Source: Fomitopsis serialis
Taxonomy: Eukaryota; Basidiomycota; Agaricomycetes; Polyporales; Fomitopsidaceae
Assembly (NCBI RefSeq): GCF_022376445.1
Contig: NW_025955062.1
Span: 62,001 to 126,000 of the forward strand
Reading direction: 5' to 3'
Length of the DNA: 64,000 nucleotides
Made by a program: the position numbers and the translations under genes. Under the pieces are notes generated by a model that ran no database searches, had not been told where the DNA came from, and saw only the letters and a list, made by a program, of their open reading frames with translations. How positions within the stretch are numbered: position 1 is the first letter of the stretch; every line of letters begins with the position of its first letter. Positions 43,821 through 56,814 of this stretch are shown here, piece after piece.

Positions 43821-45999
43821 TCATTTCGTCCTGGACGAGGCGGCGCGCTTCAACGCCGCTGCGCCTGCTGCGGTAGCAGGAGGCTGTGGCTCTGAGGACG
43901 AACGGACAGCGGTGGTAGGGCCGACTGACGCGGACGACCCACGGCTCTTGCGAGCGGACCTCCTATCTTCCTCCATTTCCTCGTCCGAGACCTTGCGAGC
44001 TTGAGCGAAGAACAGCTTTGCGTCGCGCTCGGAGATGTTCCGGATGTGGTACATGTTCCCTGCACGAAATGAGCGTCATCGTGTGTCTCGGGAGATGATT
44101 ATACTGAGGAGCTATACCTCGCGGGACCAGGAACATGCCGCCTGTTGCCAGAATGAAGCTCGTCTTGTGCACCGTGAGGTTCACTGCACCCTCGATGACA
44201 TAAAATACCTGTGTTCATGACGTGAGGACGCCACTATCACCTTGACAGAAATGGGGACATCGCGTACGAATGTGTTATCCTTGGTACTCTTGGTGGGCTT
44301 CTGCCCATCTGGAGGGATGATGAGTTCTCCGGCGGCAATGAAGTCCGCATCGCCAAAGACCTTCTGGAAGTAGAAGTCATTATTAGCTGCCGCCTTTGGC
44401 GTGACCATCTTCGCCGTAAACGCGATGCCTAAATGGCGTTTATTCAACATCAGTCGCTTCCAATTTCAAGGAACACCCACGTTTCGGGATATCCTCCTTC
44501 GACTTGTAGTCGATGACCAGGGCTTCAGCCTGCGTGTCCTCATCCCACCCTTCTTCGGGGTTGAAAACCAGAGCCCCTTGCGCTTCGTCGGCGGTCTTAC
44601 TCTTGCTGCGCGGCGGACGCTTTCTGCGATGCTTTGCACCCAATGGCAGAGGTTCCTCCTTCGGTATCCGATGAATCTCCTTGATGGTCGGCACATACGA
44701 CGTGCCTGTCTCCCGTCGGCCATACACGACCTTCTCGAGCCTCCACCAGTCGAGTGGCTTATATCGCAGGCGCCTCCCACGACGCAGGCCATCCGTGTTC
44801 TCATCATTGGGAGTGACTAAGACAGAGTATATGTGAACATCGGATGCTGCAATAATCGGGATAGAGCAACCGACCTTCCCGCAGGACGTAATTCTTCGAC
44901 CCCTTGGGTCTACCGCGCGGCTTCTTGGCGCCTTCATTCTCTGTACGTGCTTTCTTGCTCGGCCGTTGGTGTTTCTCGATGCTGTCGTCATCGCCGCGGT
45001 CCTGTCCTGTCCGTTTACGCAAGGGCACATCCTCCTCGTCCGTGGGTTCCTGCTCGACCTCGGCAAGACCTCGCGAGATGTTGTCCTCCATCTCATAGTC
45101 CGGCTGAGGCACATCCCCAGTATCGCGTTGCTTGCCCTTCGCTTTCGGCGTGGGTTCGTTGTCTGTCAGCTGTTCGACCTGCTCTCGTTCGTCTTCATCG
45201 TCCTGGTCCATCTGGGCGAAGCTCGTCCGCCTCGGCGTATGTACACTTGAACGCCGCTGAGAGGATTGTGGACCCTGATACGATTGCGAAGGCTCGTCAT
45301 CATCTGAGTCGAAGCCTCCGCCCCCGTCAAAGTCCGGCCCACCAAACTCCATCCCGTCATCCACGGGTTCCTCATCCTCACCCTGAGCCACCGTAGACTG
45401 TGACAAATTCGAGGGACCAGAATTCCTCGACTGACCAAGGGAACGTCGATGTGAGAAAGCGGGCGACTCGCGCGGAGAGGGCACTTTGTCAAAGTCGACG
45501 TCCGAGGAATGTGCGACAGGCCGGGAGGACGAGCCCACCCGCGGAACACTGGAGGTGATCGTATTCACACGGGCGTTCGCAAAGTACGCAGAGGGCGAGT
45601 TTGGTATACCTGGTTATATGCGCCCATGTGAGCCATCTTAGGGGCAGACCAGCCAGCCACCCGGCAGCAGTGTGCTCATCTCAAGTACTCACTATCTTCC
45701 AACTCCATTGACATCTCCCCGTCCTCATCGACCTCCTGTACGGCCGGCGTCCTTGGAGTCTTCGGCTTCGGTGTCTGCGCACGCCTCTTGCGGGAGTTCT
45801 GCACGCGAGGCGGTGTGCGCTGGTCCGCCTGGCTCATAACCTTGTCAAACGGCTCGAACTCGTCCGAGCGGTGGTCGACATAGGCGACAGCCATGCCCGT
45901 CTTCTTGCCATGCTGGAAATCATCTGCGCGGTAGGGGATGTACTTGGTTGGCGCTCTTCGGGCGCCACCGACGCTACTCTTGCGGGCGGATGGGGGCAT
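43821..45999 (-). CDS. Centromere protein C (Mif2/Cnp3 type)
   Basis: Inner-kinetochore protein that binds CENP-A nucleosomes and links them to the outer kinetochore. Six exons: 45693-45999, 44875-45609, 44481-44816, 44268-44428, 44118-44208, 43821-44059; 1869 nt, 622 residues. The N-terminus MPPSARKSSVGGARRAPTKY includes RADDFQHGKKTG, the Mif2 N-terminal type. A long acidic middle follows, with an AT-hook-like KKPRGRPKGSKNY. The CENP-C motif is clear: RRGRRLRYKPLDWWRLEKVV. The C-terminal cupin dimer domain contains FYFQKVFGDADFIAAGELII, KPTKSTKDNTFVFYVIEGAV and TSFILATGGMFLVPRGNMYH, then DAKLFFAQARKV. A 59-nt intron (donor GTACGC) was chosen before VFYVIEGAV; a later in-frame donor would give an implausible 32-nt intron. 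Reading frame intact. Confidence 0.92.
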
Positions 46000-46261
46000 T
46001 GCGATCGTCGATGGGCGGGCTCATGAACGTTAACGGAAACTTGAACTCGCCTCAGCCACAAACAACCGGCGGCGACGCGACGATCACGTGGCAACGCGAC
46101 GATCAAGCGCCCAATGAAGCGAATCCCAACTAAGTACAGAGGCTGGAATTCCAAATCAAGCACTAAACCTATCTGTACATGTGTACCAAGAAGTCAGGAG
46201 AGCAAAGCAGGAGGTCGAAAGACACAGTCGATAGTCGCAGGTTCAGAACTAGCATGCAAAG

Positions 46262-48085
46262 TCAATATAGGCGACATGGCCACAAAACGGAGCAACCTAC
46301 CCGTATTTGATACGACCCACTCGCTTTCGTCAAGTATCGCACCCACTTGATGCTCTGGTAGTTGCCCTTCTCAAACACTTTGAGGAAGCGCACGATCAAG
46401 CCCGACGCGGTGAACATGAGCACCTGGAAGTCGACGTCGATGGGCGGGCGAGCCCACACTTGCCGGGTTGTCGTGCTGGTCAGTGCTGCGTGGGCGGAGA
46501 AGGTGACCTCCTGGCCACCTTGTATGCGCGGTATTCTGTGAAGAGAGCTCAAGGTGACACACAGAACGAAGAGAAGGGGGGCACTTACTTCCAGATGACC
46601 ACATTCTCGGCTGGGTCATACTTCGCCTTCCCGCTTGCCACCTTGCAGTCGACGTTCGTCGTGTTCAGAGGCGTGGGTATCTTCAGGACGACGTTCGTCG
46701 CAGACAACTTGTTGCTGAAGTTCGTCTTTACCGTCACGACATACTGCACTTGCGTCGTGCCAATTTCTGTGACTGTAGGTATAACCTTCAAGGGCAACTT
46801 CACGTTTGAAGTCGCTCGGTACCTAGGGACCAGCTGAATGTTAATAGCCTCCTTGACATTATGATATAACACTGTACCGCATCAGTTCGAACTCCCCGTC
46901 TGGCGGAACGAAACTGATCGTCCGAGTGGAATCAAACTCATTCAACCGCACACACTGGTGGAACCGACAGTCATCCAGCTCGACGGCATCCGAGGCGCCG
47001 CCCCCCCGCTCGTTCTTGTCGATAACCAACTTATCATTCAGCCCGAACTTGCATTCCGGTGTTCCGGAAAGGTAAGCTCGCATGAGGATGTGGCCGTCGA
47101 CGTCCGCGCGCAGGGTCGTCCCTGTTTCGCGCGTCAGCTTCTTAACACAAATCCCATCCCCATCGAGGCGACAATCGCACCTTTGGCGCTCATGCTTAGA
47201 TTGACAGTTTCTACGACGTCGACAAAGGCTTCGTTCTTCTTGTATTTGACGTCCCCGCGCCGCCAACTTGTAGCGCCTGTCGCTTGCACAGTAATCCTCG
47301 ATGACTCTTCCTAAACTGCACTCAGGTTTGTCATGGATAGTCCAGATGCACCAGTACGCACTGGTGCTATGTTTGTCGACATGACACTCTCGGTCGTGAT
47401 GTACGATTTGAGTGTGTCCGCCTCGCTGTTCTGAGGATAGCCGAAGTCACATATTTCTGAAACATGTCAACGTCGCTGGGAAGGCAATATCGGTAGCTTC
47501 CCTACCGTCAACGAGCTCGTAAATTAATACGAAATTATTCTTGACCGCTTCCTCGTCGACCTTGCCGAAGTAGGACTTTGCGATGGAGATAAAGCGGTAA
47601 CAGAACTCGAAGACCAGCGCAGCGTTGGCGTTGCACCTGTGTGCAGGCTCGGTTAGTCGGGCGGAGGATTCGAGTCCGCGTTAGGCATAAGCCAACACGC
47701 ACTTTGTGACAGCTACAATGTACAGGTTATTGATTCGTACATGGAAGAAGCTGGTCGAGCCGAGGGTGATAATGGGCGAGCGCACGTCGCTATTCGACAC
47801 GACCTGTATCCGGAACACGTCCGCGATTGACCGCCTGGAATGCGCGGCGTATTGTATGAGAGTCGCCGCAGGCAGCAAGCGAGGGGTACTCACTTGAGAT
47901 CTGTTCGGTACAGTCGCGAGATGAGGACCTGGTATGACGAACGACAGCAGTAAGTGGTCCGGAGCTTGGGACCCTTCCATGGCCGCTACGCACCTCGCCC
48001 TTCTGATTGAAGATGAAGAAAGCCTAACAACCGGGAGGTGGTGAGCCGGAGCGCAGATGCCATATAGACAACTCACCGAGATCAT
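46262..48085 (-). CDS. AP-2 adaptor complex medium subunit (mu)
   Basis: Medium chain of the clathrin adaptor AP-2, which selects Tyr-motif cargo at the plasma membrane for endocytosis. Ten exons: 48077-48085, 47994-48023, 47894-47928, 47703-47834, 47506-47636, 47362-47456, 47181-47310, 46878-47121, 46589-46822, 46262-46535; 1314 nt, 437 residues. The first exons are 9, 30 and 35 nt and encode [13 protein letters not shown] and [11 protein letters not shown]. The longin-like N-domain has [15 protein letters not shown] and [20 protein letters not shown]. The mu homology domain has [69 protein letters not shown] and [13 protein letters not shown]. The DFGYPQNSE and WRR features fit AP-2 mu better than AP-1. 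The end is SYQIR; either 12 extra residues follow to the stop at 46262, or a last intron (GTAGGT at 46308) leads to a stop near 46167. Confidence 0.92.
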
Positions 48086-48882
48086 GGCTGCCCGGACGGG
48101 ACGATAGTGGTGAACGTGGTGGCGGGGCGTTGAGGCGGCGCGGAATGTGACCGCTGATGCTCGATCAGTGACCCGAGCAGAACGGAGATTCCGATGTAAG
48201 TCCGTCGGCCTGGGAGTTTCCTTCCATCATAAATTCGATTCTAATGACGTGAATGCGAGATAAGGCCGAATTCAGCTGCCGATATTATGACGCTCTAAGC
48301 GGGCTCAGAAGGCGCAGTAAGCTTAGCGGGTGTGATCACTGATTGAATCGCACTCCCACTGGCATGCAATGCCATCTGCAGCAGTGGTCGTTCGGACAGC
48401 CCGGTCGCTCACACGGAGACGGGAGTTGGCGAGGAGACAGCGAGGGCAGGCCATCCATATCTTACGACATCCGGCCCTTCTCGAGTGCAGCATCCTGATG
48501 GCCAGGGTCTCCTGTGACCTCACCTTCACTTGCCCGTCAGGCGCGTACCTCTTCGCATGTAGTCCCCGTCCTCAGCCGTCGTGCCCAAGACGTAGCTCCA
48601 TTCTGTACACAGGAATCCCTCCTATGCGGCCCGCTCCTATCATGGCAATATCTCAGCCGTACATCCTGGTCATCGTGCCCAGCACGCAGTCCGACTGTCG
48701 CGGTCACCCGACGCGCCCCTTGGCCACCGATCACATCGCGAGTCTTGTCTGCTGACCCGACCCAACGCGACTCCCTGTCTCCGTTGCCAGCACATTATTA
48801 ATGTTTCCTCTCACATCGAGGCTATTTCGAACCCATGTTTCGCCCACATAATCCTGTCAACCTCTTATATCCCAGCTAGCGG
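48086..48882. other. Divergent intergenic region
   Basis: Between AP-2 mu (minus) and the CE16 esterase (plus). Open frames here have unnatural composition and no motif. Confidence 0.45.
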
Positions 48883-48923
48883 CCAATTGTCGGCCAATCC
48901 GCGCGACGAGCACGATGTATAAG
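48883..48923 (+). promoter_or_regulatory. CCAAT-CCAAT-TATA promoter of the CE16 gene
   Basis: Two CCAAT boxes 11 bp apart (48883-48887 and 48894-48898) precede TATAAG at 48918-48923, 83 bp before the ATG at 49006. The arrangement suggests a regulated, Hap-complex-responsive promoter. Confidence 0.5.
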
Positions 48924-49005
48924 AGGTTGAGGACGGACCCAAAGTCAGCGGGCTCACGGTCGTTCTTTGCATTTCGGGCACGTACGTATCGTTCAAGCCT
49001 ACGGA

Positions 49006-50479
49006 ATGTTGCGCAACCTCGGGGTCCTTCTCTCCGCGGCGACGGCCGTATCTGCACAGCTGTACTGGAATTCAACCCAATTCCTGTTCACACTTGGCGA
49101 TTCATATACCACAGATGGTTTCAACATCTCCGCGGGCGTGAACTCCCCCAACCCAGGTTACGTGAGTGCCAGACAAACGCCCCACCCGACCTCTGCCTTC
49201 CTATCTAGAAGACTGATGCATGATACCAAAGACCTCGTCTAACGGCCCTAACTGGGTTGAATACCTCGGTAAGCTCTCGCCGTCATGGCCGTCGCTATAT
49301 CCGGGCGCTCGGCTGAGAGGATGCAGGCGGGACGTATAATGTGACCAATACCAAGGTGAGCATTCTCGCTGCTTGGTTGTCGTAATGCAATGTATTCACC
49401 GGCGGTAGGTCTTTAACTTAGCATCCGGAGGCGCGACGATTGACGCTGCGCTCGTTGCGCCGTATCTGCCGACTGTCCTGTAAGGCATAGGCAACTCGGT
49501 CAAATTGCAGTAGTCCAAACTTACTGTCATCTCCATAGGTCAATTGTGGATCAAGTTTCACAGTTCGAGGAATACCTCGCACCAAAGCCATATGGCGCCC
49601 AATGGGATAGTTCGAACAGTCTCTTTGCCATTTGGATCGGTATCAACGATGTGGTGCGTCATGATCCGACGTGTATCCACCACAGACCGCACGCTAACCT
49701 GCTAACTCAATTCAGGGCAACTCATATGCTTGGGTAAATCAATTCAGCGGCTTTCACGGGTTTACGCTAATGGATGCGTTGACTGCATCGTCATGAACGT
49801 GCAGACGAACGTCACTTCGCAGCCGGCCTTCCATACGATATTGATGGACAGGTTGTTCAGCCAGGTCAGTACTAGCTTCATTCGGCGTAGTCCTGAGCTG
49901 GGTCCCAGAATAACATACGTCGGGAACAGGTTGAAATTCTGTACGGTGCCGGAGCCCGGAACTTCCTGTTCCTGACAGTTCCTCCCACCAACCGCGCACC
50001 ACTGCTCATCGAAGCGGGCCCTACGGCCGTCGCTCAGATCACTGGCGCGCTTGCCGACTACAATGACCAGCTCATCGAGTACGCAGAGCTGTTCGAGGCG
50101 AACCACACCGGGACGAGCGTGCGCATCTTCGACTCGCGCCCGGTGTTCAACACCCTGCTGGACAACTACCCCACCTTCGGGTACGTCAACATCACTGGTT
50201 ACTGCGAGGCGTACGAGAACGGCACGCCTACCATGACGACCCAAGACGCGCCCTGCGAGCCGGTGGCGAGCTACTTGTGAGTCGACAGCGGCACATCCTT
50301 TCAGCCGCGGCACACTGACATGATGTGCACACCCCCAGCTGGCTCAACACACTGCACCCGCTGTACACCATCCACAAGTGCGTTACCTCCGAATGCCTGC
50401 CGCGACGTGCTTCCCGGCTGATGCGTCACACCATTACAGCATTTTGGCGCACGCCATTGCGACGGCGCTCCAGCTTTAG
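49006..50479 (+). CDS. Secreted CE16-type GDSL acetylesterase
   Basis: Likely secreted exo-acting esterase that removes acetyl groups from xylo-oligosaccharides (carbohydrate esterase family 16). Ten exons: 49006-49161, 49232-49268, 49327-49355, 49409-49479, 49539-49653, 49716-49733, 49805-49864, 49930-50276, 50339-50377, 50440-50479; 912 nt, 303 residues. The signal peptide is MLRNLGVLLSAATAVSAQ, with cleavage likely after VSA. Motifs: FLFTLGDSYTTDGFN with the nucleophile Ser in GDSY, NLASGGATID, FAIWIGINDVGNSYAW (block III Asn) and NFLFLTVPPTNRAP. The C-terminal block reads YFWLNTLHPLYTIHN with the catalytic His; Asn stands where many GDSL enzymes have the triad Asp. Several N-glycosylation sequons (NST, NVT, NHT, NIT) fit secretion. 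One exon is only 18 nt. Confidence 0.9.
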
Positions 50480-53400
50480 GCACGGGTCCTGGATCGCAAT
50501 ACACCGCTGGCGCCGGGGAAGGTCTTTAGGTTAGACTCGGATCGAACAGGCGTACTGCACGTGTAGATTTCGTAGTCTTGGGACATATCAGATACGGATC
50601 CCTACGGGCAACCTACCGATCATGAATGATGAACCTACTTGCTTGCTGAGTAGTGCACATCGGTCCCTGTAGCAAACCCACTGACAGTGTGAGGCACGGG
50701 TGGCTTTGTCCTATTGTCGTCCATTTGTGCTTAGGCCTATCCGGCGCAGCCATCGATCGTCCGGATTGTGGACGGAGCCGAAGGCACGTTGGGTGCCACC
50801 GTGCACGGAAAGGCGTGTTACTGGCCGCCCTGCTGCAGGCTTCTGAGACCGAGGTATCCAGTGCATGTCCGGGCTAGGGACAAGGTTTCATAGGCGCACT
50901 TGTTTCGCACACACGCATTCACGGGTAGCGTAACGATACAGAGCGATCACAACGCGTCACTCTGATACTGGACATGAGTGAGATAGTCGTGGCTGAAACG
51001 GGGAGTGCTCACACCCTCGAGCCGCATGCGGATCCCCTCGAGACGTTCGGTGAAAATTGTGCGGGATGTGCGACCGTGCAGACATACGCGGAAACGGATG
51101 GCAGGCGAAACGGCTCTGGCTTGTCCGTCATCCAGCAGATCCGATGACCGTGCGGTGGTGTCCTGGGTCGCGCGCGGTGACACAAAGACAACCCGGTAGC
51201 TGGGTTGCCCAATTAGGCGAAGAATGGAGAGACACCTACTGACTGCGACCACAACGCTGGTCCGTAAAATAAAATTCCGGACCGTTTCGCCTTGACGGAC
51301 AGTGGGCACTTGGCAGCCCAGGAGCTGATCACAAACAGCAAGCCAGATGGGTACACGCGGATTGTATTGTGCAGTAGGTACTCAGGCATGGTGCACGGGA
51401 TGAGGGCATACATGACTCACCTAATACATCCCTACTTGCTGTAACTGCATGGTGACGGAATCATATCGCCATTGATACACGACGACATGTACGGTATAGC
51501 TGACAGCGTATGGCCAAAGATGAATGGATCGATGGACCGATATTGTTGTGGCGTGCATGCAACATTGGCGCGGCCGGGAGGTCAGCACAAGACTCATGCC
51601 GGCGCCCAGAATACATTCATCAGCTGACGCAGGGAGAACACAAGGAGCCGACGGAGCTGTTCACTCGACCCTGCGGCCGAGCGCGAGATCTTGTTCTCGG
51701 AAGATACAGGTGTCTCGCCGAGCGCGGTGAGACGTCGATGCTCATGTAGCGCTCATCTTCGGTGAGATAGTGCGCACGAGCTGCAGATATAGGATTTTAG
51801 TCTCTTGGACGGGCGTAAGTAACGGCATCCGCTGACAGATCTCTGGCACGGTCAATGAGTTGTCTGCCCCCTGTGCAGCGATGTGAAGGTCGAGTAGCAT
51901 CAAGCTGAGAGCTCAAGCGCTCAACACGGACAACATCGACAAAAACAGGTTACTTACACTTCCGTTGCACCTGCGTCGAAGTATATGGCCACTACTTCGC
52001 CGTACCGAACAACTGACAGGGACAAACGCCTAATCGCCTCCATGTACCGTGCCCGGCGGGAGCCTCCTGCGGACTTAACGACGATGTCAGAAGAGAACGA
52101 CAGCGGAGCTGTTACGGTGATCTTCCGTCATCGGCACAAAGCCTCTGGAGTCTTCAGGAAGCAAGTGACAATATGACGGACCCTGATACCGGCACCAGCC
52201 GTCGTGTGCCAGAAGACTTCCAGTGCTGAAGGTTGAATGGGCACGGATCTTACTGACCTACGCAATGAGAAGCGGTTCATCGGCCCCATCCTCGGGCCTC
52301 GTTGGCCAGAAAGCGCGGTCCGTTCGTGCGGCCGACAGACTGCCGAGAGTTAAGTGAAGGCTTCGTGTCTGTTGCGTGAAGGCCAAGAGAAGAGCCGTAT
52401 TGATGAGCTGTGATAAGGGGCATTGAGCACAGCTCCTTTCGAGACACAAGCAAGGCGGAGAGCGGCCGTTGTCGGGGCCTCGTTCCATGTCAATCAAGGC
52501 TCGGCTAGCGGAGACACGTCTGGAGCGAACAAGACGATCAACACAGCACTAGCGGTAGGAGCAAGCCAGAGAGCATACTGGATTGCGGGGAACGTATTTC
52601 AGGCCGTCGGAGTGCGGAACTTGGGCGGAAGCCACCGTCATGACGAAAGCCCTCATTGCCGGAACAACCCATGAGCTTCAATGAATGGGCTGACTTGCTG
52701 AATTCTGCTCGCTGTCACGCACAGCCCCCGCGACAAATGCGCGACTTGAGCGTGCTGGGAGACTCGTAGCGATTGCACCAATTCGGCAACCTGCCCGCGC
52801 CTGAGCGATGCACAATCGTGCATTGTGCTACCAACATGCAGCTCACGGGACGGGCCCAATGCATGGAGCAGATCAGGGTTGTCCGAGCCTAACCAAAGGT
52901 AGAGTGCACCTGAGTGCACGGAGGCTCGCATGCGATCGATCGACGGTCATCTTCCAGTTGAGAAAGGCTTGAGGAGGACAGACACCGCTACCTCACGACA
53001 TTATCGAATGTGATCTGACCAACCGATTTCCGGAGATACGGACGTGGTCTGTGGTGGGGATGGGCGGCGCGGAAGATCCTTGAGTCTGTGACGCATGACC
53101 AAAGGCGAAGGCAGCGCGGAATGAAATACGAGGTGCTCCCCGGCGGGAGCAGATGAGCATGCGAACGAGCTACGTCGCTGGCAGGAAGACTGCGAACCTT
53201 GTGAGAGACGGCCGCACTGCTGTCGTCACATGAGCGCCAGAACGGCTTTTACGCTCACAAGATTGGTGTACTTCTCGGGTGTGACTACAGGGATGTGTCC
53301 ACGGCGAGCGTTATGCTCTCGGCCGCATTACTTACTGGGCGTCGGAAGTGAACAATGGGGTGCGTGGCAGGCCACAAGCCGCCTGTGGACTGCTATTCGG

Positions 53401-54191
53401 ATCATGGGCGACGCGGCTGCGAACGCTAGCCTTGCTGGGCATGGATGCAGGAGTTGCCATGTGTGGCCGTGTTCGCGACGGGGCCGCTGCGGAAGGTGAT
53501 TGAGGAGATAGGACTGCGAGGCTCTGCGAGGGAGGTGTGTCCCGGGCGCGAGGGCGTCTGTATTAGGCACTCGATCAGGCAACGGGGCAGTGCACGGTTG
53601 CCTAATGCGTGCGCGGCGCGTGGCATGTGTTTGCGCGCGCGACGGAGATATGCGCAGACGACGGGTGATGGCGAAGCGGGCGCAGGCACTGGGAGTGCTC
53701 GGGGGACGGAGCGCGCTGCCCGGCCACAGAACATCGCTCGCCAGCGGACGCCAGCGGGGGCAGGGTGACGCTGCTCGCCGCCTCGTGGGGTTAGGCGCAG
53801 CGAAGCGTTGAGAATCTGAAACGGAGATTGCGCGGAATACCTCCTCGGATAACCGGTGGCTGCCGAAGGATGTTACTCAAAAGTTTATTGCCTCGCGCCC
53901 GCGTCCGACGCCGGAGAAATGGAACAAGGTCCGCGGCGGCAGGGCAGGTGGCCGGCGCGGAAGGGGCAGGTCGCGGCTGGCACAGTGGCCCGCGGTGGGC
54001 AGGAGCAGGCAGGAGCCTCCGTGGGCGAGCGGGGCCATCACGGGGCAGGTCGTCAAGGACGGGCTACCGATGGCATCGTAGCAGCCGGATCATTGAGGCG
54101 CACAGGTACACGAGCTATCAAGTCACAGGCGGCATTTTCTGCGATTTCGGTGAGTCGATAACATCTTATCGGCACAACACTCGCCGTGACA
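50480..54191. other. Gene-poor region, nothing recognised
   Basis: About 3.7 kb. All frames are short, overlap on both strands and lack motifs or natural composition. I found no terminal repeats, tandem arrays or recognisable transposon proteins. Base composition is not obviously A+T-shifted, so repeat-induced mutation is not evident by eye. Confidence 0.45.
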
Positions 54192-54197
54192 TATATT
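54192..54197 (+). promoter_or_regulatory. TATA-like site of the Zn2Cys6 gene
   Basis: TATATT about 125 bp before the ATG at 54319. Confidence 0.35.
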
Positions 54198-54318
54198 CCT
54201 CTTTTTAGATCGTCTGCAGCCCGACTGGGGCCATATGAACACGGGACCCAGACATGTCGCCCGAGCCCATCCCTTAAATCCTCCTCCGTCCCAACCCCCA
54301 TGTAGCCCGAATTTCTCC

Positions 54319-56048
54319 ATGTCCGCACGCGTCGCCCGCTCTCCCCCACCCAATGCACTCGCGCACATCCTCGCCCCACGATCGCCCCGACCCCGCCAGG
54401 GGTCCCCGCCGCCAGGTGATCCCGACTTCTCTCCTCCCGCCCGGCTGCTCTCTCAGACAACCTTGCCGCCTATCCGGGCACTCCATCCAGGCCTGCCACT
54501 CCCACCCCCGCATCCTCAGAGCCCCACCGCGTTCACCGGCTCAGGATACACTCGCCTGCACTCTCCGAGCTATCCCGTCGCGTCGGGAAGCGGCCTCGGT
54601 CAGTGTCCTCCGCGCGTCCCGTACGTCCATGATTCTAACGCCGGACATCCCGCAGGCCTTCGCCGATCGGTGGACGAGTCCGACCCCGAGGGCGACTCGC
54701 AGGAACCACCGAAGAAGAAGCGTCGCCGCCAGGCCCTCAGCTGCACAGGTGCGGGTCTCTCAATTAGAGTTGCTCCGTGAGATTGATCTGACGGCACACG
54801 CGTTCCTCGCGCGCACTCTTCAATCATTCTTCCTCCATTCCCATCTCTACTACGGACCCCGCGGATATCGATGCGGGCACCTTAGAATGCAAGCGGCGCA
54901 AGATCAAGTGTGATAGGTCGGTGTCTATCTCATCTCCGTCTTGGTTTCGGTTCTGATTATGGATAATCCTCCCACTTGCAGGGCACAACCCTGCGGCCCA
55001 TGCACCCGGCGCGGGGAGCCTCAGAAATGCCAGTGGCACATCATCGAGCCCATGTTAGTACTTCTCGATCCCTATCACTTCCTGCCCTGATGGTGCCCGA
55101 CCAGGGAGAAGTACGTGACGCGCGCCGAATATGACGATCTCAAGACCAAGGTGGTCGAGCTCGAGGCTATGGTAAACCGTCTAACTGCTGGCTCGTTTAC
55201 CGTCCCGCCGATACGGATGGTTGCGCCCGCTGGCCCTGTTTCATCAGCTCCGGTTCCACGCGTTGAGCCAATTCAAGGAACAGCCATAACGCCATATCAT
55301 GCGGCGCCGCCTCCATCAATGCCTCCGTCGCTATACCATGCCATGCCTCCCAGCCGTCCGATCCCAACTCGCGGCGAGTCCTCTTCTCACCTTCACAGGC
55401 ACAACCGGCAGGTAGTGGCTCACAGTCCGTCGTCCTCGCGTCCGTCCACATCACAAGGATCCTCTGTCCACACTGCAGCTGCGGCATCGCCTGTAATGGA
55501 GCCGCCGTACTATCCTACTAGCCCACATGCACCTTCAAGCATGCCGTCCACACCTGTTGCCGGATCATCAGGGCCCGTGTCCTCTCGGCGAGCCTCGCTG
55601 TCTGTCGCGGCCATTACCAACCCGAGTCCCAGTGCCTCCTACCACCCTGAGTCCCGGCCCCAAGCCCGCCAAAAAAATTCAGCGCGCAGACGCCTCTACC
55701 GCCGGGTCGGCGTCTGCGCCGGGATCAAGTACATTCAGGCTCGGCACAGGCGTCGCACTCGACCCACCACCTCCCGCACCACCACCACGATCTCCTCCGC
55801 TCTCCCACCGTCGCGAAGCAGAGGGCTTCCCTCATTCCGGCATAGCGCGCCAGCCGCAGGTATATTTCGCTTCAAGGCCTCCATCGCGCTCACAGCATGT
55901 GCCTGGGCCGTATCCTTATTCATCTGCTGCGACGCCTCATTTGTACGGTAGCCGACCCCACAGCCCTCTCAGCGGCATGGCTTCCGATGACAGGGACCTG
56001 TCGGTACGCTCCCGGTTGCCTCGGCAGGACCACGAGGGGCGGCGTTGA
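54319..56048 (+). CDS. Zn(II)2Cys6 transcription factor, frame shifted near the 3' end
   Basis: Fungal binuclear-cluster DNA-binding regulator; target genes unknown. Exons 54319-54748, 54886-54916, 54982-55053 and 55105 to the end. A Pro/Ser-rich N-terminal region (about 143 residues) ends with a nuclear-localisation-like PPKKKRRRQ. The zinc cluster follows directly: SCTECKRRKIKCDR, then AQPCGPCTRRGEPQKCQW, with spacing C-X2-C-X6-C-X5-C-X2-C-X8-C. Two introns split the cluster. After it, YDDLKTKVVELEAMVNRL is a short coiled-coil dimerisation helix. The rest is low-complexity Ser/Pro/His-rich. Around 55640-55680 the natural frame changes: in the opened frame the text becomes Arg-rich and stops at 55951, whereas the next frame continues GPKPAKKIQRADAS, DPPPPAPPPRS and ends LPRQDHEGRR at 56048. 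One lost base in a C run explains this. The protein is short for the family and lacks a visible middle homology region. Confidence 0.82.
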
Positions 56049-56814
56049 TCAGTCTCATGAATCAATTTTGAAATTCAGTTCCTGCGGCGTAGTGTTACAT
56101 CTGTGGCTAATAGTTACATTGCAAACCCAGTAGTATAGTGCGAAGTCCCTACCTAACGTGTAACCCCCTGTTCATCTGTCTTGTACTGGTACTGTCGTCG
56201 TGTCATCGGTCGTATATACCCCTACTCGTAACTTTATTACATTTGTCGACTTGTAGCCCCTGTTCATAGGATGAAATGCTCGTAATATAGTCACTCATAC
56301 CGGACCACGTTCTCGGGCCTGCATCGCCGCCTAACCTGCAGTTGGATTCTTCACGTCGTGAGGCCCACCGGCGCTCAGTTACAGTGCCACTACAAGACAG
56401 CGTGTAGGTCAAGGCAATGATCATACATATTCTGGTTACTACGATACATCTCGAATACTCATCACTGGCGTACTGGCGTATCAATGGAATGCATGGGCGA
56501 CGAATGGCTGCATATAGCATAGGGGGTCGGGGAGAGATCATGGCAGTCATGCACCTGGTGCGCTGACACCTGCGCCCGCGCTGGAAGCATAGCATAGGCT
56601 TCGCTATTGAGCGGACTTGCCATCAGGCACGTCATACGCGGCGTTCAGCAACATGCCAAGCCCTGCCAGCGAGACGACGTTCCCCACAGCCCGGAGATGG
56701 AGGAACGGGGATAATAGCAAGACGAAGCAACGGCGAAGGGCGTTCAAGGCAACACGACAAGCGACGGCCAGTCGGCCACGATCGAAGGCGATACGCCTGT
56801 ATCTCGCCGAGGTA
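56049..56814. other. Convergent intergenic region
   Basis: Between the 3' ends of the Zn2Cys6 gene (plus) and UPF1 (minus). No gene seen. Confidence 0.5.

Noticed and set aside
50480..54191. Possible retrotransposon or other repeat filling the gene-poor region
   Set aside because: No terminal repeats, no reverse transcriptase, integrase or transposase motifs in any frame, and no target duplications seen.
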